Notes under the pieces: generated by a model
Seen by the model: only the letters and a program-made list of their open reading frames with translations
Told to the model about the DNA's origin: nothing
Databases searched by the model: none
Shown here: piece after piece, positions 57,209-64,000 of the stretch
Layout of the letters: each line of letters opens with the position of its first letter
Position numbering within the stretch: the stretch's first letter is position 1
Made by a program: the position numbers and the translations under genes
Source: Nesterenkonia xinjiangensis
GTDB lineage: Bacteria; Actinomycetota; Actinomycetes; Actinomycetales; Micrococcaceae
Reading direction: 5' to 3'
Assembly (NCBI RefSeq): GCF_013410745.1
Contig: NZ_JACCFY010000001.1
Coordinates: 2,976,001 to 3,040,000 of the forward strand
Length of the DNA: 64,000 nt

Positions 57209-58937
57209 GGACACCCCGTTCACCCCTCCGCAGCCGGTCACCGGCCCGTCGACCGCCGAGAAGCCCCGCAGCTGGCAGGTCACCGACGGCTACACCCGCG
57301 CTCCCGCCCGCGGCATGCTCCGCGCCGTGGGCATGGGGGATGAGGACTTCTCCAAGGCGCAGATCGGCATCGCGAGCTCCTGGAACGAGATCACCCCCTG
57401 CAACCTCTCGCTGGACCGCCTGGCCCGTGCCTCGAAGGAGGGAGTCCACGCCGGAGGCGCCTATCCGCTGGAGTTCGGCACGATCTCCGTCTCCGACGGG
57501 ATCTCGATGGGCCACGAGGGAATGCACTACTCGCTGGTCTCCCGCGAGGTCATCGCCGACTCGGTGGAGACCGTCATGCAGGCCGAGCGGCTCGACGGCT
57601 CCATCCTGCTGGCCGGCTGTGACAAGTCCCTGCCCGGCATGCTCATGGCCGCGGCCCGTCTCGACCTCTCCTCGGTGTTCCTCTACGCCGGATCGATCAT
57701 GCCCGGCATCGCCCGCTTCGCCGACGGCACAGAGAAGGAGGTCACCCTGATCGACGCCTTCGAGGGCGTCGGTGCCTGTGCCCGCGGCGCCATCAGTGAG
57801 GCCGACCTCGACGTCATTGAGCGCGCCATCTGTCCCGGCGAGGGGGCCTGCGGCGGCATGTACACCGCCAACACCATGGCCGCCATCGGTGAGGCGCTGG
57901 GCATGTCCCTGCCGGGCTCCGCGGCTCCGCCCTCGGCGGACCGTCGTCGAGACACCTTCGCCCATCGTTCGGGCGAGGCTGTGGTGAACCTTCTCCGCCA
58001 GGGGATCACCACCCGCGACATCCTCACCAAGCCTGCCTTCGAGAACGCCATCGCTGTGACCATGGCTTTCGGCGGCTCCACCAATGCCGTGTTGCACCTG
58101 CTGGCCATCGCCCGGGAGGCCGGCGTCGACCTCACCCTGGACGACTTCAACCGCATCGGTGACAAGGTCCCGCACCTGGGAGACCTGAAGCCCTTCGGCC
58201 AGTACGTGATGGCCGACGTCGACCGGGTCGGCGGCGTCCCGGTGGTCATGCGCGCCCTGCTCGACGCGGGGCTGCTCCACGGCGACTGCCTCACGGTCAC
58301 GGGCCGGACGGTCGCGGAGAACCTCGCGGCCATCAATCCGCCGGACATCGACGGCAAGATCATCCGCTCGCTGGACGACCCCATGCATCACAACGGGGGC
58401 ATCGCCGTGCTGCGTGGATCCCTGGCGCCGGAGGGCGCGGTCGTGAAGTCGGCCGGCTTCGACGCCGAGGTCTTCGAGGGCACCGCCCGGGTCTTCGAGC
58501 GTGAGCAGGCTGCGCTGAAGGCCCTGGAGGAGGGGAAGATCCATGCCGGCGACGTCGTCGTCATCCGCTATGAAGGGCCCAAGGGAGGCCCCGGCATGCG
58601 CGAGATGCTGGCGATCACCGGCGCCATCAAGGGCGCCGGGCTCGGCAAGGACGTCCTGCTCATCACGGACGGCCGCTTCTCCGGAGGCACCACGGGATTG
58701 TGCATCGGCCATATCGCCCCTGAAGCGGTCGACGGCGGTCCGATCGCCTTCATCGCCGACGGCGATACCATCCGTGTGGACATCGCCGGACGTTCCATCG
58801 AGCTGGTGGTCGCCGAGGACGAGCTGGCCCGCAGACAGCAGGAATGGACTCCGCTGGAGCCGTATGTGACCACCGGTGTGCTCGGCAAGTACGCCAAGCT
58901 GGTGGGTTCGGCGGCCGAAGGGGCCTACTGCGGCTGA
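57189..58937 (+). CDS. ilvD: Dihydroxy-acid dehydratase
   Basis: Iron-sulfur dehydratase of isoleucine, valine and pantothenate synthesis (582 aa). Cluster cysteines C71 (TPCNLSL), C144 ([10 protein letters not shown]) and C221 ([13 protein letters not shown]) are all present, as in 2Fe-2S-type enzymes; K146 is the expected carbamylated lysine. C-terminal [11 protein letters not shown] and [11 protein letters not shown] are intact. It is convergent with the GntR gene across only 12 bp with no visible terminator. No leader peptide or T-box precedes it. Confidence 0.95.
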   Translation: MAQSTSEDTPFTPPQPVTGPSTAEKPRSWQVTDGYTRAPARGMLRAVGMGDEDFSKAQIGIASSWNEITPCNLSLDRLARASKEGVHAGGAYPLEFGTISVSDGISMGHEGMHYSLVSREVIADSVETVMQAERLDGSILLAGCDKSLPGMLMAAARLDLSSVFLYAGSIMPGIARFADGTEKEVTLIDAFEGVGACARGAISEADLDVIERAICPGEGACGGMYTANTMAAIGEALGMSLPGSAAPPSADRRRDTFAHRSGEAVVNLLRQGITTRDILTKPAFENAIAVTMAFGGSTNAVLHLLAIAREAGVDLTLDDFNRIGDKVPHLGDLKPFGQYVMADVDRVGGVPVVMRALLDAGLLHGDCLTVTGRTVAENLAAINPPDIDGKIIRSLDDPMHHNGGIAVLRGSLAPEGAVVKSAGFDAEVFEGTARVFEREQAALKALEEGKIHAGDVVVIRYEGPKGGPGMREMLAITGAIKGAGLGKDVLLITDGRFSGGTTGLCIGHIAPEAVDGGPIAFIADGDTIRVDIAGRSIELVVAEDELARRQQEWTPLEPYVTTGVLGKYAKLVGSAAEGAYCG

Positions 58938-58949
58938 GCTCTGCCCCTG

Positions 58950-59735
58950 TCAGCCGAGCAGCGGCCCCAGCGCCTCAAGCTCCTCGGCGGTGAGCCGATC
59001 CTTGTAGAAGCGGTAGATGTTCTCCGTGGCGATCTTCCGTGCGCCGGTCGGGTCCTGGGCCTGGATGCGCTCGGTCAGTGCGGCCGCGTCCTGAGCAGAG
59101 CGGCGTAGCCGCGAGCTCAGCGCCGTGCTGTCGGTCTCGCCCCCGAGTCGCTGCCGGGCGATGGTCGTCAGCGCTCCGTCGACGGCCTGCCCGGTCGCCT
59201 GCAGCAGCTGGTTGCCGGAGGCGGCGCGGATGGCCGTGTGGAAGCCGGAGAGCAGCACGCCGAACTGCTCCGGGAGATCCGCAGGCGCCTCGGGCTCCGC
59301 GGTGGATGCCCGGTCGGCCAGATGCGTGAGGTCAGCGGCCCGGGCGGAGATCTCCTCCTTGGCCTGGGTGTCGTCCGAGGCAGCGGCGAGCAGCGCCGAC
59401 TGGCCCTCCAGAAGCAGCCGGAACTGGATCAGCTCCGCTCGGGTCGTGCCCTGCTGGTGCGTCATGCGCAGCAGCGGGCGCTCCAGGGCCTGAGGAGTGA
59501 ACGGCAGCACCTCGGGGCCCCGCGGGTCGCCCGCTCGGGTGTTGACGACCCCGGTGGCGTGCAGCACCCGCATCGCCTCACGCACCGTGGGCCGTGAGAC
59601 CGAGAAGGTCTCCATCAGTCTCCGCTCGCCGGGGAGCCGATCGCCGGGGTGCAGCCTCCCCTCGCGGATCCCAGCCTCGATCTGCTCCACGATCATCTCG
59701 TAGGAGGGCACCTTCTTCACCGGTTCGAAGCGCAT
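58950..59735 (-). CDS. GntR/FadR-family transcriptional regulator
   Basis: 261 aa: winged-helix domain (about 8-75, LHPGDRLPGERRLMETFSVSRPTVREAMRVL) and an FCD effector domain (about 90-245) with QFRLLLEGQSALLAA and FHTAIRAASGN. The ATG follows directly after the stop of the ABC ATPase gene with no gap, so it is the last gene of the transporter operon and probably regulates it. The effector is unknown; FCD regulators bind small carboxylates or metals. Confidence 0.92.
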   Translation of the reverse strand: MRFEPVKKVPSYEMIVEQIEAGIREGRLHPGDRLPGERRLMETFSVSRPTVREAMRVLHATGVVNTRAGDPRGPEVLPFTPQALERPLLRMTHQQGTTRAELIQFRLLLEGQSALLAAASDDTQAKEEISARAADLTHLADRASTAEPEAPADLPEQFGVLLSGFHTAIRAASGNQLLQATGQAVDGALTTIARQRLGGETDSTALSSRLRRSAQDAAALTERIQAQDPTGARKIATENIYRFYKDRLTAEELEALGPLLG

Positions 59736-61472
59736 CTAACGCACCTTGTCTCTGAGTCGGGGGATGGCGGACACCAGCTCTTTCGTATAGGGGTGCTGAG
59801 GAGATTCCAGCACGTCCGCTGAGGGGCCGCACTCCACGATGTTGCCGGCCTTCATGACCGCCACGACATCACAGCTGTGACGGACCACATTGAGGTCATG
59901 CGAGACGAAGACCAGGGTGAGCCGGTACTCCTCGACGAGGTCGTCCAGCAGATTGAGGACCTGAGCACGCACGGAGACGTCCAGCGCAGACACAGCCTCA
60001 TCGGCGATGAGGATCTCCGGCTTGGTGACCAGAGCCCGGGCGATGGCGATGCGCTGGCGCTGCCCGCCGGAGAACTCGTGCGGGTGCTTCGCGGCCGAGC
60101 TGAGTGGCAGCCCGACCTGCTGCAGGAGCTCGTCCACCCGGCGGCTCCGCTCGGTCCGGGACGCTGTTCGCAGCGGTTCGGTGATGATGTCTTCCACTGC
60201 CATCCGGGGATCCAGAGATCCCATCGGGTCCTGGAAGACGATCTGCATGGTCTCACGCAGCCAGCGCAGCTGCTTCTCCCGACGGCGGCTGATCACCTGT
60301 CCGCTCACCTCCACCTGACCTGAGCTCGGGTCGTCGAGCGCGGTGAGGAGTCGAAGCAGCGTCGACTTGCCGCAGCCGGACTCCCCGACGATTCCGAACC
60401 GCTGCCCTGCGGCCACGTCGAAGGAGACTCCCCGCAGCGCCCGCACGGTGCGACCGCGGCCGAGGAGCCCAGGGCTGCCGTACGTGCGGGTCAGGTCACG
60501 GACCCTGAGCGCCGGGTCCTCCACCTCGTTGAAGACGGGGGAGGAGCCGCCCTCGGTCAAGGTCTCATGCTGAACGGCCCCGGCCCCGGCTCCGGCCGGG
60601 GGTACGGGCGTCTCGACGGGATCCGGGCGTTCCGGGGGCGGTCCGTCCACGGTCACCAGTCGCCTGGTGGCCGGGTGCGTCTCGAGGGCGGAGGCGGCCA
60701 TCAGCGCGCGGGTGTAGGGATGCTCCGGTGCGGTGAACACCCTGTCGAGGGGCCCGCTCTCCACGATCTGTCCGTGGCGCATGATGATCACCCGGTCGCA
60801 CACCTCCGAGACCACGCCCAGATCATGGGTGACGAACAGCAAAGAGGAGCCTGCGCGCCTCACCTGTTCGGTCATGAGGTTCAGGGCCTGCTTCTGGACG
60901 GTGACGTCCAGGGCGGTGGTCGGCTCGTCGGCCAGCAGGAGGTCCGGCTCATTGGCCATGGCCATCGCCAGCATCACGCGCTGCCGCTGGCCCCCGGACA
61001 TCTGGTGCGGGTAGACGGTGGCGGCACGGGCGGGCTCGGGGATGCGCACCGAGGAGAGCAGCTCGAGCATGCGCAGTCTGCGGTCTGTGGTCCTCGGCTG
61101 GTGGATCCGCAGGCTCTCGGTCAGCTGATCTCCCACCTTCATCAGAGGGTTCAGCGCCGTCATGGGCTCCTGGAAGACCATGGAGATCCGGTCTCCACGG
61201 AGAGTGGCCATCTGCTTCTCCTGCGCCGTCAGCAGGTCGACCGGCTGAGGGCCGCCGTGAAGAGTGACACGCCCGTCGGCGTGCAGGCCTGGACCGAGCA
61301 GGCCGATCACGGAGAGGCAGGTCAGGGACTTGCCTGACCCCGACTCGCCGATGAGGCCCACGCGTTCCCCACGGGAGATGCTGAAGTCGATGTTGCGGAC
61401 CAGCCGGTCCGCGCCCGCGCGGACGGAGAGGCCTTCCACGCTCAGCAGGGGTTCTGCACGGCCGACGCTCAA
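59736..61472 (-). CDS. Peptide-type ABC transporter, fused ATPase (DppD-DppF-like)
   Basis: 578 aa with two complete ABC domains in one chain: the first (about 8-270) with Walker A GESGSGKS, signature MSGGQRQRV and Walker B LLLADEPTTALD; the second (about 320-570) with GESGCGKS, FSGGQRQRI and LIADEAVSALD. Together they would power the DppB-DppC channel. The start is taken as TTG 61472: it overlaps the permease stop as TTGA, has GGAGG seven bases upstream, and no ATG or GTG fits. The linker is Pro/Ala-rich. Confidence 0.92.
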   Translation of the reverse strand: MSVGRAEPLLSVEGLSVRAGADRLVRNIDFSISRGERVGLIGESGSGKSLTCLSVIGLLGPGLHADGRVTLHGGPQPVDLLTAQEKQMATLRGDRISMVFQEPMTALNPLMKVGDQLTESLRIHQPRTTDRRLRMLELLSSVRIPEPARAATVYPHQMSGGQRQRVMLAMAMANEPDLLLADEPTTALDVTVQKQALNLMTEQVRRAGSSLLFVTHDLGVVSEVCDRVIIMRHGQIVESGPLDRVFTAPEHPYTRALMAASALETHPATRRLVTVDGPPPERPDPVETPVPPAGAGAGAVQHETLTEGGSSPVFNEVEDPALRVRDLTRTYGSPGLLGRGRTVRALRGVSFDVAAGQRFGIVGESGCGKSTLLRLLTALDDPSSGQVEVSGQVISRRREKQLRWLRETMQIVFQDPMGSLDPRMAVEDIITEPLRTASRTERSRRVDELLQQVGLPLSSAAKHPHEFSGGQRQRIAIARALVTKPEILIADEAVSALDVSVRAQVLNLLDDLVEEYRLTLVFVSHDLNVVRHSCDVVAVMKAGNIVECGPSADVLESPQHPYTKELVSAIPRLRDKVR

Positions 61473-62362
61473 CGCGCCACCTCCATTCGCGGGTCGAACC
61501 GGTCCCTGAGCCCGTCGCCGAGCAGATTGAAACCCAGCACGGCGACGGCGACGGCCAGCCCTGGCCACAGTACGGTCAGGGGTGCGACATGCAGGACGGA
61601 CTGGCCGTCCTGCAGCATACGGCCCCAGGAGGCTGTGGGCGGGGGAGTGCCCAGGCCGAGGAAGCTCAACGCCGCCTCCGCGAGGATGGCGATGGCGAAT
61701 CCCACGGTGGCCTGGACGATCAGGATGCCGCGGATGTTCGGGAGCACATGACGCACCGCCAGATAGAGCGCTCCCCGCCCGGCGGCGCGGGCGGCCAGGG
61801 CGAATTCGCGGCTGAGGACCTGCAGAGTGCCCGAGCGGACGACTCTGGCCACACCCGGTGCGAGTCCGAGTCCCAGAGCGATGATGGCGGTCAGCGTGCT
61901 GGGCCCGAAGACCGCGGCGAGGATGATGGCCAGCAGCAGCGCTGGGAAGGCCTGGAGGATGTCATTGCCGCGCATCAGCCACATACCTGCGCCGCGGTCG
62001 GTCATCGCCGCGATGATGCCGAAGGGCACACCGAGGGCGAACCCCACCGTCACCGTGCCGAGCCCGACCAGCAGCGGCACCCGTGAGCCGGCCAGCAGCA
62101 TCGACGCGATGTCCCGGCCCAGTCCGTCCGAGCCCAGCCAATGGTCGGCGCTGGGACCGGCCAGACGGTCGACCGCGTGGGTGGCTGTGGGGTCCTGGGG
62201 GGTCCAGAAGAGGGAGACCAGCGCCATCAGCAGCACGGCAGAGACCAGTACGCTGCCGGCGAGGATCATCGGGCCGCCGCCGCGGCGGCGACGGCGCAGA
62301 GGCGGCACCTCCTCAGTCTGCGGCGCGGAGCGGTTCTCCGGGCTGCTCTTCCTCGTGCTCAT
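61469..62362 (-). CDS. Peptide-type ABC transporter permease (DppC-like)
   Basis: 297 aa, about six membrane helices. A cytoplasmic N-terminus rich in Arg precedes the first helix (PMILAGSVLVSAVLLMALV). The OppC N-terminal region reads DHWLGSDGLGRDIASMLLAG, and the EAA loop contacting the ATPase is EFALAARAAGRGALYLAVRH. ATG 62362 overlaps the DppB stop as ATGA; the frame is open further up inside dppB. Confidence 0.93.
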   Translation of the reverse strand: MSTRKSSPENRSAPQTEEVPPLRRRRRGGGPMILAGSVLVSAVLLMALVSLFWTPQDPTATHAVDRLAGPSADHWLGSDGLGRDIASMLLAGSRVPLLVGLGTVTVGFALGVPFGIIAAMTDRGAGMWLMRGNDILQAFPALLLAIILAAVFGPSTLTAIIALGLGLAPGVARVVRSGTLQVLSREFALAARAAGRGALYLAVRHVLPNIRGILIVQATVGFAIAILAEAALSFLGLGTPPPTASWGRMLQDGQSVLHVAPLTVLWPGLAVAVAVLGFNLLGDGLRDRFDPRMEVAR

Positions 62363-63303
62363 CTCGTGCTCCTGAGGCGGGGGTCGATGACGGGGCGCAC
62401 CAGGTCCACCAGCAGGTTGACCACGAGCACCAGGATCACCACACACATCACGATCGACTGGATCATGATGAGATCGCGGTTGGCCACCGCCCGGATCAGG
62501 GTGGACCCGAGCCCGGGGATGACGAACACCGTCTCGATGACCACGGCCCCGATGATGAGGTTGGCGAACTCGATGCTGGTCACCGTGACCACGGGCACCA
62601 GGGCGTTGCGGAGTCCGTGACGGATCAGGGTCCTGCCCGGGGTGAGGCCCTTGGCCCGGGCGGTGCGCATGAAGTCCTCCCGCATCACCTCCAGCACCGC
62701 AGCACGGGTGTAGCGTGCCAGGATGGCTCCGTTGACCAGGCCGAGGGCGAGTGCCGGGAGGGCCAGATGTCGGAGGAAGTCCACGCCCGCCGCCGGCGGC
62801 GACCACCCTCCCGAGGGCAGCCACCCCAGGGCCACCGCGAAGACCGCGATGAGGAGCAGGCCGGCCAGGAAGTTGGGCACGGAGATGCCCAGCTGGCTCA
62901 GGCCGGAGAAGAGCGCACCGTCGGGGCGGTGGTGACGCACGGCGGAGAGGATGCCCAGGGGCAGCGCGATGAGGACTGCCACGCAGATGCCGCCCAGCAC
63001 CAGCAGCAGCGACACCTGGAGCGCATCGAGGACCTGGGGGGCCACCGGCGTGCGGGACGCGTAGGACAGTCCCATGTCGCCGCTGAAGAAGCCGGTGACC
63101 CATTCCAGGTAGCGGACCGGCAGCGGCCTGTCCGCGCCCAGCTGCTGGCGCAGCGCCTGCACCTGCTCCTCGCTCGCCTGAAGGCCCAGCTGCGCCCTCG
63201 CCGGGTCACCGGGCAGCACCCCCAGCAGGAAGAAGACCACCACTGAGGCGACCATCACCGTCAGGACGAAGACGCCCAGCCGACGGATCACGTGCAGCAG
63301 CAT
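62359..63303 (-). CDS. Peptide-type ABC transporter permease (DppB-like)
   Basis: 314 aa, about six membrane helices, N-terminus MLLHVIRRLGVFVLTVMVAS as usual for DppB/OppB. A TARAKGL-containing EAA loop (EDFMRTARAKGLTPGRTLIRH) is clear. ATG 63303 has GGAGGAGAA immediately upstream. It follows the binding-protein gene by 22 bp. Specificity (dipeptide, oligopeptide, nickel or other) cannot be told from permeases. Confidence 0.94.
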   Translation of the reverse strand: MLLHVIRRLGVFVLTVMVASVVVFFLLGVLPGDPARAQLGLQASEEQVQALRQQLGADRPLPVRYLEWVTGFFSGDMGLSYASRTPVAPQVLDALQVSLLLVLGGICVAVLIALPLGILSAVRHHRPDGALFSGLSQLGISVPNFLAGLLLIAVFAVALGWLPSGGWSPPAAGVDFLRHLALPALALGLVNGAILARYTRAAVLEVMREDFMRTARAKGLTPGRTLIRHGLRNALVPVVTVTSIEFANLIIGAVVIETVFVIPGLGSTLIRAVANRDLIMIQSIVMCVVILVLVVNLLVDLVRPVIDPRLRSTR

Positions 63304-63325
63304 GGTTCTCCTCCACCCGCTCGGA

Positions 63326-64000
63326 TCACTCGGCGACGGTGACGTCGGACAGGTCGATGCCCACGCCCAGGTCGTTCTCGGGCAGGCCGGAGATGCCCTC
63401 GGTGGAGAGGACCACGTTCGGCGCGTTGTACAGCCACACCCCGGGGGTGTCCGCGACGATCTGCTCGGTGAGCTCCTGCATCGTCGCCACGTACTCGTCG
63501 TCATCGGTGGCGGAGGCGGCCTCGGCGAAGAGGTTCTGTGCCTCCGGAGAGTCGTAGCCCCAGTAGTAGTCGGCGTGGGCGTAGTTGGCCATGTTCCGGG
63601 GCTCCACGTGGTTCACCAGAGTGAGGTCGAAGTTCTGGTCGACCATGTTCTCCTCGACCCATACGGCGGGGAACTCCTGCGTCTGCAGGGTCACCTCGAT
63701 GCCGACCTCGTTGAGATTGTCCTGGATCACCTGGGCGGAGGCCTCCGCGTAGGCCCTGTTCGGCACGGTGAAGGTCAGCGAGAGGTCCTCGACCCCCGCA
63801 GAGTCCAGCTTCTCCCGGGCCAGCTCGGGGTCGTGCTCATAGGTGGTGGAGAAGTCGACGAAGTAGGGATCAGTGGGAACGGTCGGTCCGCCCAGGATCT
63901 CCCCGTAGCCGGCAGTGGCGGCCGCGAGGACCGATTCCCTGTCGATGGCGTGCTGGAGGGCCTCACGCACCGCGGGCTGGGCCAGGGCCTCGTGGTCGGG
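63326..64000 (-). CDS. ABC transporter substrate-binding protein (SBP family 5), C-terminal part
   Basis: Last 224 residues of a peptide/nickel-type binding protein; the 5' end lies beyond the window. The frame enters at position 64000 with PDHEALAQPAVREALQHAIDR, the usual lobe-II start, and includes SLTFTVPNRAYAEASAQVIQDNLNEVGIEV, typical of family 5. Only the C-terminal lobe is visible, so no lipobox or ligand pocket can be assessed. It is the first visible gene of the operon running to the GntR gene. Confidence 0.9.
   Translation of the reverse strand, partial: PDHEALAQPAVREALQHAIDRESVLAAATAGYGEILGGPTVPTDPYFVDFSTTYEHDPELAREKLDSAGVEDLSLTFTVPNRAYAEASAQVIQDNLNEVGIEVTLQTQEFPAVWVEENMVDQNFDLTLVNHVEPRNMANYAHADYYWGYDSPEAQNLFAEAASATDDDEYVATMQELTEQIVADTPGVWLYNAPNVVLSTEGISGLPENDLGVGIDLSDVTVAE

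Overview
This window is a high-GC (about 70% by eye), gene-dense stretch of an actinobacterial chromosome. Gene order and protein style point to the order Micrococcales, possibly a Nesterenkonia- or Arthrobacter-like member of the Micrococcaceae; that placement is inference. Supporting signs are a dcw cluster running from ftsI to divIVA with sepF and yggT, an FtsZ ending in [10 protein letters not shown], a HGxTPAAW membrane protein beside trpC, an ANTAR regulator beside pyk, and frequent GTG starts and ATGA/GTGA overlaps.

Layout. 1-17.5 kb: the 3' end of ftsI, then murE-murF-mraY-murD-ftsW-murG-murC-ftsQ, ftsZ, pgeF (yfiH), yggS, sepF, yggT and divIVA, i.e. peptidoglycan precursor synthesis, septation and polar growth. 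17.5-23.2 kb: lspA, an RluA-family pseudouridine synthase, dnaE and nrdR, the last with two NrdR boxes in its promoter. 23.3-28.3 kb (minus strand): a PD-(D/E)XK nuclease-like gene, def, fmt, rsmB and rpe. 28.5-29.0 kb: tRNA-Gly, tRNA-Cys, tRNA-Val and an identical second tRNA-Gly, closed by a strong terminator. 29.0-33.1 kb: an FMN riboswitch and ribD, a ribE-ribB-ribA fusion and ribH. 33.2-43.5 kb: hisE-hisG-hisF-hisI, trpE, a Trp-operon membrane protein, an antisense rhodanese, the HGxTPAAW protein, trpC-trpB-trpA and lgt. 43.9-53.2 kb: gltB-gltD, pyk, a convergent PAP2-like membrane gene, tRNA-Leu(CAA) and an ANTAR response regulator. 53.3-64 kb (more accessory): a DUF222/HNH nuclease gene that looks frameshifted at its 5' end, a LysR regulator fused to a CHY zinc finger and divergent from an EamA exporter, ilvD, and a minus-strand peptide-type ABC transporter operon ending in a GntR/FadR regulator.

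Most of the window is conserved core metabolism and cell division. The features most worth attention are: (i) one 703-residue protein carrying riboflavin synthase, DHBP synthase and GTP cyclohydrolase II in an otherwise ordinary FMN-controlled operon; (ii) a 419-residue LysR-CHY zinc-finger fusion; (iii) a recurrent promoter layout with a TANNNT -10 box only 6-8 nt before the start codon and no Shine-Dalgarno (yggS, rpe, def, hisE, ilvD and others), which predicts leaderless mRNAs; (iv) an array of 11-residue repeats in DivIVA; and (v) a MurE without the DNPR motif of diaminopimelate-adding enzymes.

Start codons were chosen from Shine-Dalgarno sequences, ATGA/GTGA overlaps and alignment to remembered family N-termini; several differ from the longest possible reading frame. 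No database search was run.
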